From an uncultured Clostridia bacterium (GTDB lineage Bacteria; Bacillota; Clostridia; Oscillospirales; Oscillospiraceae), in assembly GCA_945918815.1 (NCBI GenBank), contig CAMEIU010000067.1:1-10497 (forward strand): DNA of 10,497 nt, written 5' to 3'. Positions 5,091 through 10,497 of this stretch are shown piece by piece. How positions within the stretch are numbered: the first letter of the stretch is position 1; each line of letters begins with the position of its first letter. A model generated the notes under the pieces. That model did not search any database. It saw only the letters and a list, made by a program, of their open reading frames with translations, and was not told the origin of the DNA. Position numbers and translations under genes: made by a program.

Positions 5091-6137
5091 TCATTCATTC
5101 CCCATCAGCCTCGGAATATCGTAAATCAGCTGCTCCACCTGTTCGTCTGTGGTGGCCCAGCTGGTGCAGAAGCGGACGGCGGTGTGGTCCTGGTCCACGG
5201 GTTCCCAGACGCTGTAGGCGTAGCGTTTGTCAAACCGCTTCAGAACCGCGTTGGGGAGAATCGGGAACTGCTGATTGGTCCAGGATTCCACCATGAAGCG
5301 GCAGCCCTGGGCCTCAAAGGCCTGCCGGATCCGCAAGGCCTGTTCCACGGCCTTCCGGGCGATGGTCACATAGCGGTCCTGCTCCAGCAGCACGTCGAAT
5401 TGCAGCCCCAGCAGCCAGCCCTTGGCCAGCATACCGCCCCGCTGCTTGATGAGGTAGCGGAAGTCCCGCTTCAGGGCCGAATTGCCGATGACCACAGCCT
5501 CGCCGAACAGCGCGCCCACCTTGGTGCCGCCGATGTAGAACACGTCGGTCAGCCTTGTCAGATCGGCAATGGTCACGTCGTTGACCGGGGAGGCCAGGCC
5601 GTAGCCCAGCCGCGCCCCGTCCACAAACAGCAGCAGATTCCATTCCCGGCAGGCCCTGTGGATGTCCTCCAGCTCCTCCAGGGTGTAGAGCGTCCCGTTC
5701 TCCGCCGGATGGGACAGGTAGACCATGGCGGGCTGGACCTGGTGCTCATGGGTGGCATCGGCCCAGTGGGCGGCGCAGAAAGCCCGGATCTGTCCGGCGG
5801 TCAGACGGCCGGTCTCGCTGGGCAGGGAGAGCACCTTGTGTCCGGCGGCCTCGATGGCTCCGGTTTCGTGGCAGGCAATGTGGCCCTGCTGGGCCGCCAG
5901 CACGCCCTGATGGGGCCGCAGGGCGGCGGCAATGATGGTGGTGTTGGCCTGGGTGCCGCCCACAAGAAAATGTACGTCCACGTTCCGGTCCCCGCAGAGG
6001 GCCCGGACTTTTTCTTTGGCCCGGACAGAAATGGGGTCCTCGGAATAGCCGGGCAGCTGGGTGTGGTTTTCTCTTTGGATGGCCTCCAGAATCTCCGGGA
6101 TGCAGCCCTCCGTGTAATCGCATTCAAAACGCAGCAT
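5091..6137 (-). CDS. ltaE: Low-specificity L-threonine aldolase (PLP-dependent), 348 aa
   Basis: A fold-type I PLP enzyme of the threonine aldolase / beta-eliminating lyase family, expected to split threonine or allo-threonine into glycine and acetaldehyde. It starts MLRFECDYTEGCIPEILEAI. GGTQAN (60-65) should hold the PLP phosphate. HIACHETGAIE (86-96) carries the histidine expected to stack on the cofactor. FVDGARLGYG (171-180) contains the aspartate and arginine contacts, and K206 in YIGGTKVGALFGEAVV is the Schiff-base lysine. The length is normal. The ATG at 6137 has AAGGAG 8 nt upstream and an extended -10 promoter further back. The in-frame extension to 6443 is repeat DNA. Substrate stereospecificity cannot be read from the sequence, and tyrosine/serine-type lyase activity cannot be excluded. 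Confidence 0.92.
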   Translation of the reverse strand: MLRFECDYTEGCIPEILEAIQRENHTQLPGYSEDPISVRAKEKVRALCGDRNVDVHFLVGGTQANTTIIAAALRPHQGVLAAQQGHIACHETGAIEAAGHKVLSLPSETGRLTAGQIRAFCAAHWADATHEHQVQPAMVYLSHPAENGTLYTLEELEDIHRACREWNLLLFVDGARLGYGLASPVNDVTIADLTRLTDVFYIGGTKVGALFGEAVVIGNSALKRDFRYLIKQRGGMLAKGWLLGLQFDVLLEQDRYVTIARKAVEQALRIRQAFEAQGCRFMVESWTNQQFPILPNAVLKRFDKRYAYSVWEPVDQDHTAVRFCTSWATTDEQVEQLIYDIPRLMGNE

Positions 6138-6168
6138 GGCGTTCGCTCCTTTGCAGAAATCTAGTCGG

Positions 6169-6177
6169 ATTATAGCA
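6169..6177 (-). promoter_or_regulatory. Extended -10 promoter of the threonine aldolase gene
   Basis: The minus strand reads TGCTATAAT, a perfect -10 plus extended TG; only a poor -35 (TTCCGA) at 17 bp. Predicted leader of about 25 nt. Confidence 0.65.
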
Positions 6178-6246
6178 CGGACCGCCGGATTTCGGAAGGG
6201 TTTTTGTGAGAAACGGCGAACAATGGAGAAAGTCGGAGAAATCCCT

Positions 6247-6274
6247 TTGCAATTCGGGAATTTACCGTTATAAT
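6247..6274 (+). promoter_or_regulatory. Predicted promoter of lysA, 256 nt from the start codon
   Basis: TTGCAA (6247-6252), a 16-bp spacer and TATAAT (6269-6274). Diverges from the aldolase promoter. It is the best plus-strand promoter seen upstream of lysA; the long leader that results is filled by repeat copy B. Confidence 0.6.
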
Positions 6275-6300
6275 GAATCAAAATGAAAATGCGGACAGAG

Positions 6301-6493
6301 AATTGGGATATGCAGGTGTGTGGTGCTGCCAATGTAGGGCGCGGGAAGGTGAATTGCCCGAAGGGCAAGAGAGGCCGGTCTGGACCGCGACCTGACGGGC
6401 CGTTTGGCAGTTGGTTCCGAGATGCAGCTGCATACAGCGGCACGTCCAGTGGCCGTGCCCTACAGAAGGCTGTACATCAATAAAATCCCAATT
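6301..6493. repeat. 193-bp mosaic bounded by AATTGGGAT / ATCCCAATT
   Basis: 9-bp perfect inverted ends (6301-6309 and 6485-6493) with the same sequence as the ends of the 264-bp mosaic at 1673-1936. It contains repeat copy B and lies wholly between the lysA promoter and the lysA ribosome binding site. Confidence 0.6.
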
Positions 6494-6498
6494 TACCC
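6329..6498 (-). repeat. Interspersed palindromic repeat, copy B
   Basis: Read on the minus strand it matches copy A (1669-1795) from GGGTAAATTGGGAT through TGTAGGGCACGGCCACTGG and GGAACCAACTGCCAAACGG to CGCGCCCTACATTGG. It differs by small indels and a 43-bp internal addition (about 6344-6386) that carries its own hairpins, such as TTGCCC/GGGCAA. It has no coding capacity of its own. The orientation is opposite to copy A. Confidence 0.75.
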
Positions 6499-6536
6499 GG
6501 CTATTCGGAGAAAATATACACGAGGGGGAGCAGCTT

Positions 6537-7832
6537 ATGCTCAGCAGCAATATCACCGTGGGGGAGAACGGTCATCTGTATTTTGCCGGTCAGGACACCG
6601 TGGCCTTGGCGGAGCAATATGGAACGCCCCTGTACCTGATGGACGAGGGACGGATTCGGGACAATATGCGCATGTACCGGCGGGCTTTTTCGGAGAGCTT
6701 CGGGCCGGAGGCCCTGCCGCTCTATGCCAGCAAGGCCAACGCCTTCAAGCGGATCTATGAGATCGCCAAGGAGGAGGGCATGGGCGTGGACGTGGTGTCC
6801 TCCGGCGAGATCTACACGGCGGTCCGGGCCGGGTTCCCCATGGAGCGGGCTTATTTCCACAGCAATAACAAGACCGACTGGGACATCGCCTTCGCCATGG
6901 ACCAGGGCGTGGGCTATTTCGTGGTGGACAACCGGGAAGAGCTGGACGCCATCGACCGGATCGCCGGAGAAAAGGGAATCCGGCAGAAGATCCTTCTGCG
7001 GCTGACCCCGGGCATCGATCCCCACACCTATGAAGCCGTGGCCACGGGCCAGGTGGACAGCAAATTCGGCACCGCCATCGAGACCGGCCAGGCCCGGGAA
7101 ATGGTGTCCTACACCCTGGGCCTGCCCCATATCGACCTGAAGGGCTTCCACTGCCATGTGGGCTCCCAGGTTTTCGGCGAGGACGTCTACGAGCGGGCTT
7201 CTGATATTATGTTAACCTTCCTGGCCCAGTGCCGCCGGGAATTCGGCGCGGCCCTGGAGCAGCTGGACATGGGCGGCGGCTACGGCGTCCGCTATGTGGA
7301 TTCCGACGGTTATGTGGACATTCCGGCGGCCATCGCCCGGGTGGCGGCCCATATGAAGGCCAAGTGCGCCGAACTGGGCATGGACCTGCCGGAGATTCAC
7401 ATGGAGCCGGGCCGCAGCATCGCGGCGGACGCGGGCATGACCCTCTACACCGTGGGCACCGTCAAGAAGATCACCGGCTATAAGAACTACGTCTCCGTGG
7501 ACGGCGGCATGACCGACAACCCGCGCTACGCCCTCTACGGCTCCAAGTACACAGTCTATCTGGCCTCCCGGCCCACGGACCCCTGCGACCTTCCCTGCGA
7601 CGTGGTGGGCCGCTGCTGTGAAAGCGGCGACATCATCCAGCCCAAGGTGGACCTGCCGGAGCCCAGACGCGGCGAGATTCTGGCCGTCTGCACCACCGGG
7701 GCTTACAACTACTCCATGGCCTCCAACTACAACCGCGTGGCCCGGCCCGCCATGGTCATGGTGACGCCGGAGAAGAGCTATGTGGCCGTGAAGCGGGAGA
7801 GCCTGGAGGACCTGGTGCGCAACGATGTATAA
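6537..7832 (+). CDS. lysA: Diaminopimelate decarboxylase, 431 aa
   Basis: LysA removes CO2 from meso-diaminopimelate to give L-lysine, the last step of lysine synthesis. It is an alanine-racemase-fold, group IV PLP decarboxylase. The Schiff-base lysine is K66 in YASKANAF. HVGSQ is at 207-211, the phosphate-binding GGGYG at 246-250, EPGR at 290-293, the catalytic cysteine C361 in GRCCESGD, and GAYNYSMAS at 388-396. The length is normal for the family. I chose the ATG at 6537, with GGGGGAG 6 nt upstream; earlier in-frame ATGs lie inside repeat copy B. The gene overlaps the next by 8 bp. No lysine riboswitch core was evident in the long leader, although it could not be folded here. Confidence 0.95.
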   Translation: MLSSNITVGENGHLYFAGQDTVALAEQYGTPLYLMDEGRIRDNMRMYRRAFSESFGPEALPLYASKANAFKRIYEIAKEEGMGVDVVSSGEIYTAVRAGFPMERAYFHSNNKTDWDIAFAMDQGVGYFVVDNREELDAIDRIAGEKGIRQKILLRLTPGIDPHTYEAVATGQVDSKFGTAIETGQAREMVSYTLGLPHIDLKGFHCHVGSQVFGEDVYERASDIMLTFLAQCRREFGAALEQLDMGGGYGVRYVDSDGYVDIPAAIARVAAHMKAKCAELGMDLPEIHMEPGRSIAADAGMTLYTVGTVKKITGYKNYVSVDGGMTDNPRYALYGSKYTVYLASRPTDPCDLPCDVVGRCCESGDIIQPKVDLPEPRRGEILAVCTTGAYNYSMASNYNRVARPAMVMVTPEKSYVAVKRESLEDLVRNDV

Positions 7833-8316
7833 CATTCGGAATGCCGGGCCGTCGGATCTGGCGGCGGTGACGGCCCTGGAGGCCGCCTGCTTTCCGCCGG
7901 AGGAGGCCGCCGGACGGGACGCCTTCGCCTACCGGCTTTCCGCCTTCCCGGAGCGTTTCTTTGTGGCGGAGGACGGGGACCGGATCATCGGATTGGTCAA
8001 CGGATGCGCCTCCAGCCTGCCCAGAATTGAGGACCGGCTCTTCGAGCCCCAGGGCCACGAACCGGCGGGAAAAAACCAGATGGTCTTCGGCCTGGCCGTG
8101 GACCCGGCCTACCGGCGGCAGGGAATCGGCGCGGCTTTGCTGGGACGGCTCATCGGCTTTGCCAGAAGCCAAGGCATGGAGCGGGTCATTCTGACCTGCA
8201 AGGCGGAAAAGCGGGCCTACTACGCCAAATTCGGCTTCCGGGACCAAGGCGTGTCCAACTCCACCCACGGCGGCGCGGTGTGGTATGACATGGTGCTGGA
8301 AATGATGGAAAATTGA
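7825..8316 (+). CDS. GNAT acetyltransferase resembling the arylalkylamine N-acetyltransferase (AANAT) group, 163 aa
   Basis: A single GNAT domain fills the protein. Motif A is FGLAVDPAYRRQGIGAALL, with the acetyl-CoA pyrophosphate loop RRQGIG at 97-102; motif B is ILTCKAEKRAYYAKFGF, with the usual late tyrosines 132-133. ACFPPEEA near the start, LFEPQGHEP before motif A and the ILTCK...YYAKFGF pattern recall AANAT-type enzymes, which acetylate amines. The substrate here is unknown. The ATG lies inside the end of lysA (8-bp overlap ATGTATAA) without a close ribosome binding site of its own, so translation is probably coupled to lysA. Its stop codon falls in the first unit of a heptamer repeat, so the last residues (MEN) partly derive from repeat DNA. 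Confidence 0.9.
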   Translation: MYNIRNAGPSDLAAVTALEAACFPPEEAAGRDAFAYRLSAFPERFFVAEDGDRIIGLVNGCASSLPRIEDRLFEPQGHEPAGKNQMVFGLAVDPAYRRQGIGAALLGRLIGFARSQGMERVILTCKAEKRAYYAKFGFRDQGVSNSTHGGAVWYDMVLEMMEN

Positions 8317-8334
8317 CAATGGACAATGGACAAT
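8308..8334 (-). repeat. 7-bp tandem repeats overlapping the acetyltransferase stop codon
   Basis: On the plus strand TGACAAT (8314), GGACAAT (8321) and GGACAAT (8328), preceded by the related GGAAAAT. The TGA of the first unit is the stop codon. Read on the minus strand these are ATTGTCC/ATTGTCA units, matching the array at 1887-1914. Confidence 0.7.
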
Positions 8335-8399
8335 GAAGGTGTCGCTTCGCGACGATTTTGAAATCACAGAAAACCCTCACGCCCCATCGCAAACATTAC

Positions 8400-8430
8400 T
8401 GTAGGGCGCGTCGGGTCGCCGCGCCCTACA
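8400..8430. repeat. 31-bp REP-like palindrome
   Basis: TGTAGGGCGCG (8400-8410) and CGCGCCCTACA (8420-8430) pair perfectly around a 9-nt loop. The last 26 bases match the right end of repeat copy A, so this looks like a minimal version of that unit. Confidence 0.75.
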
Positions 8431-8453
8431 AGAAATTGTTCGTTTGAATCCGA

Positions 8454-8480
8454 AACGCACCCTCAGCACGAGGGTGCGTT
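8454..8480 (-). terminator. Stem-loop covering the end of the dam-like gene
   Basis: A perfect 11-bp stem (AACGCACCCTC / GAGGGTGCGTT) with a 5-nt loop that contains the dam-like stop codon. Neither strand has a proper T-run after it, so it may act as a 3' stabilising hairpin rather than a terminator. Confidence 0.45.
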
Positions 8481-9575
8481 GATTTCATAGTTCGTCACAA
8501 TCAGATGCTCGGCCTTCCGGTCGTTGCGGCTTCTGACATTGTAGGTGTACTGCTTGTCGAACCGCTGAACGTGGAAGCCCTGGCTGTAGAGGCCGCTGAT
8601 GTAGGGGGTGTCCTTGATGATCAGCAGGAACTTGGCCTTGGTGCGGCTCAATGCCAGGGCCAGGCGGGCCTGGTCGAGACGGGTGAAGGCCGCGCCCTCA
8701 TAGTCGGAGAATTCCGTGTCGTAGGGCGGGTCCAGGAACAGGAAGTCCCGTTCCGTGGGCTGCACCGCCTGGAGGAAGTCCTCAAAGTCCTGGCAGCAGA
8801 TCCGGGTTCCCGCAAAGAGCTTCGCCGTCTCCGGCCGGAACATGGCCTGGACCTTGCCCAGGAAGTCCTTGCCGTTGTAGGTCATGCCGCCGTAGGGAAT
8901 GTTGAACTCGCCCTTGGCGTTGTAGCGGAACATGGCCCCGTAGCAGTATTCCCGCACGAAGTAGAAGTTGGCGGCCTGCTCCGCCGGGGGCAGGGGACGG
9001 CGGCCCAGGGTCCAATCGTTGCAGACCTGCCGGAAATACATGTAGTAGCCGCTGGCAAAGCCCGTGACCAGATTCTCCGCCAGGTCGTCGGGAGAGAAGG
9101 GATGCTTCTGATGATTTCGGGCCGTGCGGCGCAGCTTGTCGAAGACCTGCTGCTCCAGCTCCCGGCGGAAGGCGGCCTCGTCCAACACCAAAGGCCGGGA
9201 GAAGCCCGCCAGAATCTCCGGCGTCCATTGATCCAGCAGGGCGGAGAGGGCAGCCCGGGCGGCCTCCGGGTCCAGGTCCAGAAGGTCCAGCAGCTTTGTG
9301 ACCTGGCTGCGGCACAGGTCCAGCATGGATTGGAAGCTCTCGCCGTAGGAGCGCAGGCAGGCCAGCAGGTCCGGGTCCTGCATTTGAACCAGCCGGTAGA
9401 AGTCCATCAGATCCCGGCAGGCGTCGTTGACGGCGGCCTTTTCCGGCATCAGATGGAAATACATCGCCCCGCCGCCGAAGAACGGTTCCAGATAACGGTC
9501 AAAGTCGGGAATCATGCCGTAGACCTGGGCAATCTCCCTGGACTTTCCGCCGGGCCACTTGAGAATCGGTTTCAT
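8463..9575 (-). CDS. Dam-like DNA adenine-N6 methyltransferase (D12 class), 370 aa, solitary
   Basis: Transfers methyl from S-adenosylmethionine to adenine N6 in DNA. It starts MKPILKWPGGKS (KWPGGK at 6-11). The SAM-binding EPFFGGGA is at 30-37, the catalytic DPPY at 282-285, and RYNAKGEFNIPYGG at 217-230 matches the Dam/DpnM pattern RYN-x-x-G-x-FN-x-P-x-G. That resemblance makes GATC a plausible but unproven target. It is longer than Dam or DpnM (about 280 aa). Most of the excess lies between residues about 65 and 200, rich in Leu, Ala and Gln and probably helical. No restriction endonuclease gene is adjacent. I chose the ATG at 9575 (GGAAGG 11 nt upstream); the frame extends to 9713 only through the hairpin element. 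The C-terminal INAPSC is encoded by one arm of a stem-loop. Confidence 0.9.
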   Translation of the reverse strand: MKPILKWPGGKSREIAQVYGMIPDFDRYLEPFFGGGAMYFHLMPEKAAVNDACRDLMDFYRLVQMQDPDLLACLRSYGESFQSMLDLCRSQVTKLLDLLDLDPEAARAALSALLDQWTPEILAGFSRPLVLDEAAFRRELEQQVFDKLRRTARNHQKHPFSPDDLAENLVTGFASGYYMYFRQVCNDWTLGRRPLPPAEQAANFYFVREYCYGAMFRYNAKGEFNIPYGGMTYNGKDFLGKVQAMFRPETAKLFAGTRICCQDFEDFLQAVQPTERDFLFLDPPYDTEFSDYEGAAFTRLDQARLALALSRTKAKFLLIIKDTPYISGLYSQGFHVQRFDKQYTYNVRSRNDRKAEHLIVTNYEINAPSC

Positions 9576-9603
9576 GGGGGACACGTCCTTCCAGCGTGTG
9601 ATT

Positions 9604-9717
9604 AATTGGGAGTTGGCGATGTATGCACTGGCGCGGGAGCGCCCCAAAAGCCTTCCCCTTGAGGGGATGCCTTGGGCGCTCCCGCGCCAGTGCATCAACC
9701 CGTCAAATTCCAATTTT
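9604..9717. repeat. Hairpin element with imperfect AATTGG / CCAATT ends, in the dam-like leader
   Basis: The outer sequences (AATTGGGAGTTGG and, inverted, AATTGGAATTTGA) resemble the ends of the other two mosaics. They enclose a 22-bp perfect inverted repeat: arms 9623-9644 and 9674-9695, beginning ATGCACTGGCG. The 29-nt centre can pair further through CCCC/GGGG. No ORF. Confidence 0.75.
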
Positions 9718-9731
9718 CCTTCTTATAAAAC

Positions 9732-9760
9732 ATTATATCATCTCACATTCCCACTTGCAA
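9732..9760 (-). promoter_or_regulatory. Predicted promoter of the dam-like gene
   Basis: On the minus strand, -35 TTGCAA (9755-9760), a 17-bp spacer and a perfect -10 TATAAT (9732-9737) with extended TG. The start near 9725 gives a leader of about 150 nt that includes the whole hairpin element. Confidence 0.75.
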
Positions 9761-9783
9761 GATATGTTGAAAATTGGTATACT
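9755..9783 (+). promoter_or_regulatory. Predicted promoter of the membrane/acyltransferase gene, sharing its -35 with the dam-like gene
   Basis: TTGCAA (9755-9760), a 17-bp spacer and TATACT (9778-9783). The -35 hexamer is its own complement and is also used by the minus-strand promoter. The expected start coincides with the ATG at 9790. Confidence 0.7.
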
Positions 9784-9789
9784 TGCTCT

Positions 9790-10497
9790 ATGGAAAAGAG
9801 AGTAACCTACTATGTCAGCCGGAAAAACGTGCTGATATGGATTGCGGCCATTTTGATGGTTGGCTCGGCGGGACTCCGCATCGCATATTTCTGCGGGAAA
9901 GGCGCAGATGCAACGACGGTGTGGCTTCAAATTGTTCTGCCGGTGGCGGCCTGCCTGCTCTATGGCTGGATCATCCTCCTGGACGGTCAGGAGCATTTTT
10001 ACCGCACGGCGGTGCCTGTGGCCATGATGGCCATCTATTTTGTGGCGTTTTTGGTGAGCCGCAACACCTGGATCCGGTATCTGGTCCTCAACGCGGCGGT
10101 GTATCTGGCCTTCGTCATCTTCTATAAGCAGCTGACGTCGGGCCACGTCCATAAGCCGGGGCTGCTGATTCTCATGCATCTGGCGGCCTTGCTGGTGCTG
10201 GCTTACGATGGACGGGCGGCCTTGCTGTCCAGAAGTTGGGACCTGTATTTCAGCATCCTGCCGAACCTCATCGGCCTGCTGGCCATGTTCCTGGTGGCCT
10301 TCGCCGTCCGGCCCCATCTGGACGGGGCCTATCATCCCACCTGGGGCGACCGGCCCGACGGACGCCGGGTTCGCGGCCTGGCGCCCATCACCATCATGAC
10401 GCCTTATATCATGGTCAACCGCACCGGTTCGTCCAATTTCATCCGCGACGAATTGGAGATTACGGATCTGGAACGCTATGTCCGGGAAAAGCGGCGG
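9790..10497 (+). CDS. Polytopic membrane protein with the start of a CAT-like acyltransferase domain; 236 residues visible, C-terminus cut off
   Basis: It starts MEKRVTYYVSRKN. About six hydrophobic segments follow, at roughly 14-34, 44-65, 74-90, 95-112, 124-140 and 154-173. A polar part starts near residue 182 and contains GDRPDGRRVR, IMTPYIM and RDELEITDLERY. From memory, this pattern is like the N-terminus of the chloramphenicol-acetyltransferase-fold proteins of Clostridia annotated as 2-oxoacid dehydrogenase acyltransferase catalytic domain. The catalytic histidine motif would lie beyond the edge, so this part is tentative. The membrane portion is not recognised. No ribosome binding site precedes the ATG, and the promoter -10 ends 6 nt before it, suggesting a leaderless mRNA. 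The first in-frame alternatives (GTG at 9829, ATG at residue 23) lack binding sites and would cut into the first hydrophobic segment. Confidence 0.75.
   Translation, partial: MEKRVTYYVSRKNVLIWIAAILMVGSAGLRIAYFCGKGADATTVWLQIVLPVAACLLYGWIILLDGQEHFYRTAVPVAMMAIYFVAFLVSRNTWIRYLVLNAAVYLAFVIFYKQLTSGHVHKPGLLILMHLAALLVLAYDGRAALLSRSWDLYFSILPNLIGLLAMFLVAFAVRPHLDGAYHPTWGDRPDGRRVRGLAPITIMTPYIMVNRTGSSNFIRDELEITDLERYVREKRR

Noticed and set aside
5013..6164. 383-aa open frame on the plus strand
   Set aside because: Antisense shadow of the threonine aldolase gene, whose motifs are unambiguous on the other strand.
6281..6536. Lysine riboswitch in the lysA leader
   Set aside because: The leader is accounted for by repeat copy B, and I could not see the aptamer core; a covariance search is still needed to exclude it.
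8505..9605. 366-aa open frame on the plus strand
   Set aside because: Antisense shadow of the methyltransferase gene; no ribosome binding site or recognisable domain.

Overview
The window looks like chromosomal DNA of a GC-rich (roughly 58-60% by eye) Gram-positive anaerobe of the Clostridia, most likely a gut Oscillospiraceae-type organism. The grounds are strong AGGAGG-like ribosome binding sites, sigma-A type promoters with 17-bp spacers, an Xpt of the Firmicutes type, a DUF554 membrane protein, and many GTAGGGGCG/CGCCCCTAC palindromic intergenic repeats. The taxonomic call is inference. No CRISPR array, tRNA, rRNA, phage gene or transposase is visible.

Layout. Positions 1-1532 (minus strand) hold a two-gene operon, xpt then guaA (guaA is cut by the left edge), taking xanthine to XMP and XMP to GMP. 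From 1625 to 1972 there is no gene, only a mosaic of repeats. A DUF554 membrane protein (1973-2680) and a small single-pass membrane protein (2763-3260) follow on the minus strand, each with its own predicted promoter. Positions 3362-3771 form an AT-richer island with no recognisable gene, an imperfect 24-bp duplication, very small ORFs and a hairpin at its end. mnmA (3915-4988, plus, consensus promoter) converges on a threonine aldolase gene (5091-6137, minus). A divergent promoter then leads through a 250-nt, repeat-filled leader into lysA (6537-7832), which overlaps an AANAT-like GNAT acetyltransferase (7825-8316). After another repeat cluster comes a solitary Dam-like adenine methyltransferase on the minus strand (8463-9575). 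Divergent from it is a multi-pass membrane protein (9790 to the right edge) whose last ~50 visible residues resemble the start of a CAT-fold acyltransferase domain.

Most of the genes are housekeeping. The unusual content lies in the regulatory and intergenic DNA: (i) a family of modular palindromic repeats with AATTGGGAT/ATCCCAATT inverted ends, two of them clear homologues in opposite orientation at 1669-1795 and 6329-6498; (ii) a 22-bp perfect inverted repeat in the predicted dam 5' leader; (iii) dam and the membrane/CAT gene apparently sharing one self-complementary -35 hexamer, with the latter predicted to be leaderless; (iv) a promoter whose start point falls inside a terminator hairpin at 2700-2761; (v) heptamer tandem repeats, one of which supplies the stop codon of the acetyltransferase gene. 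I see no obvious defence or biosynthetic system.
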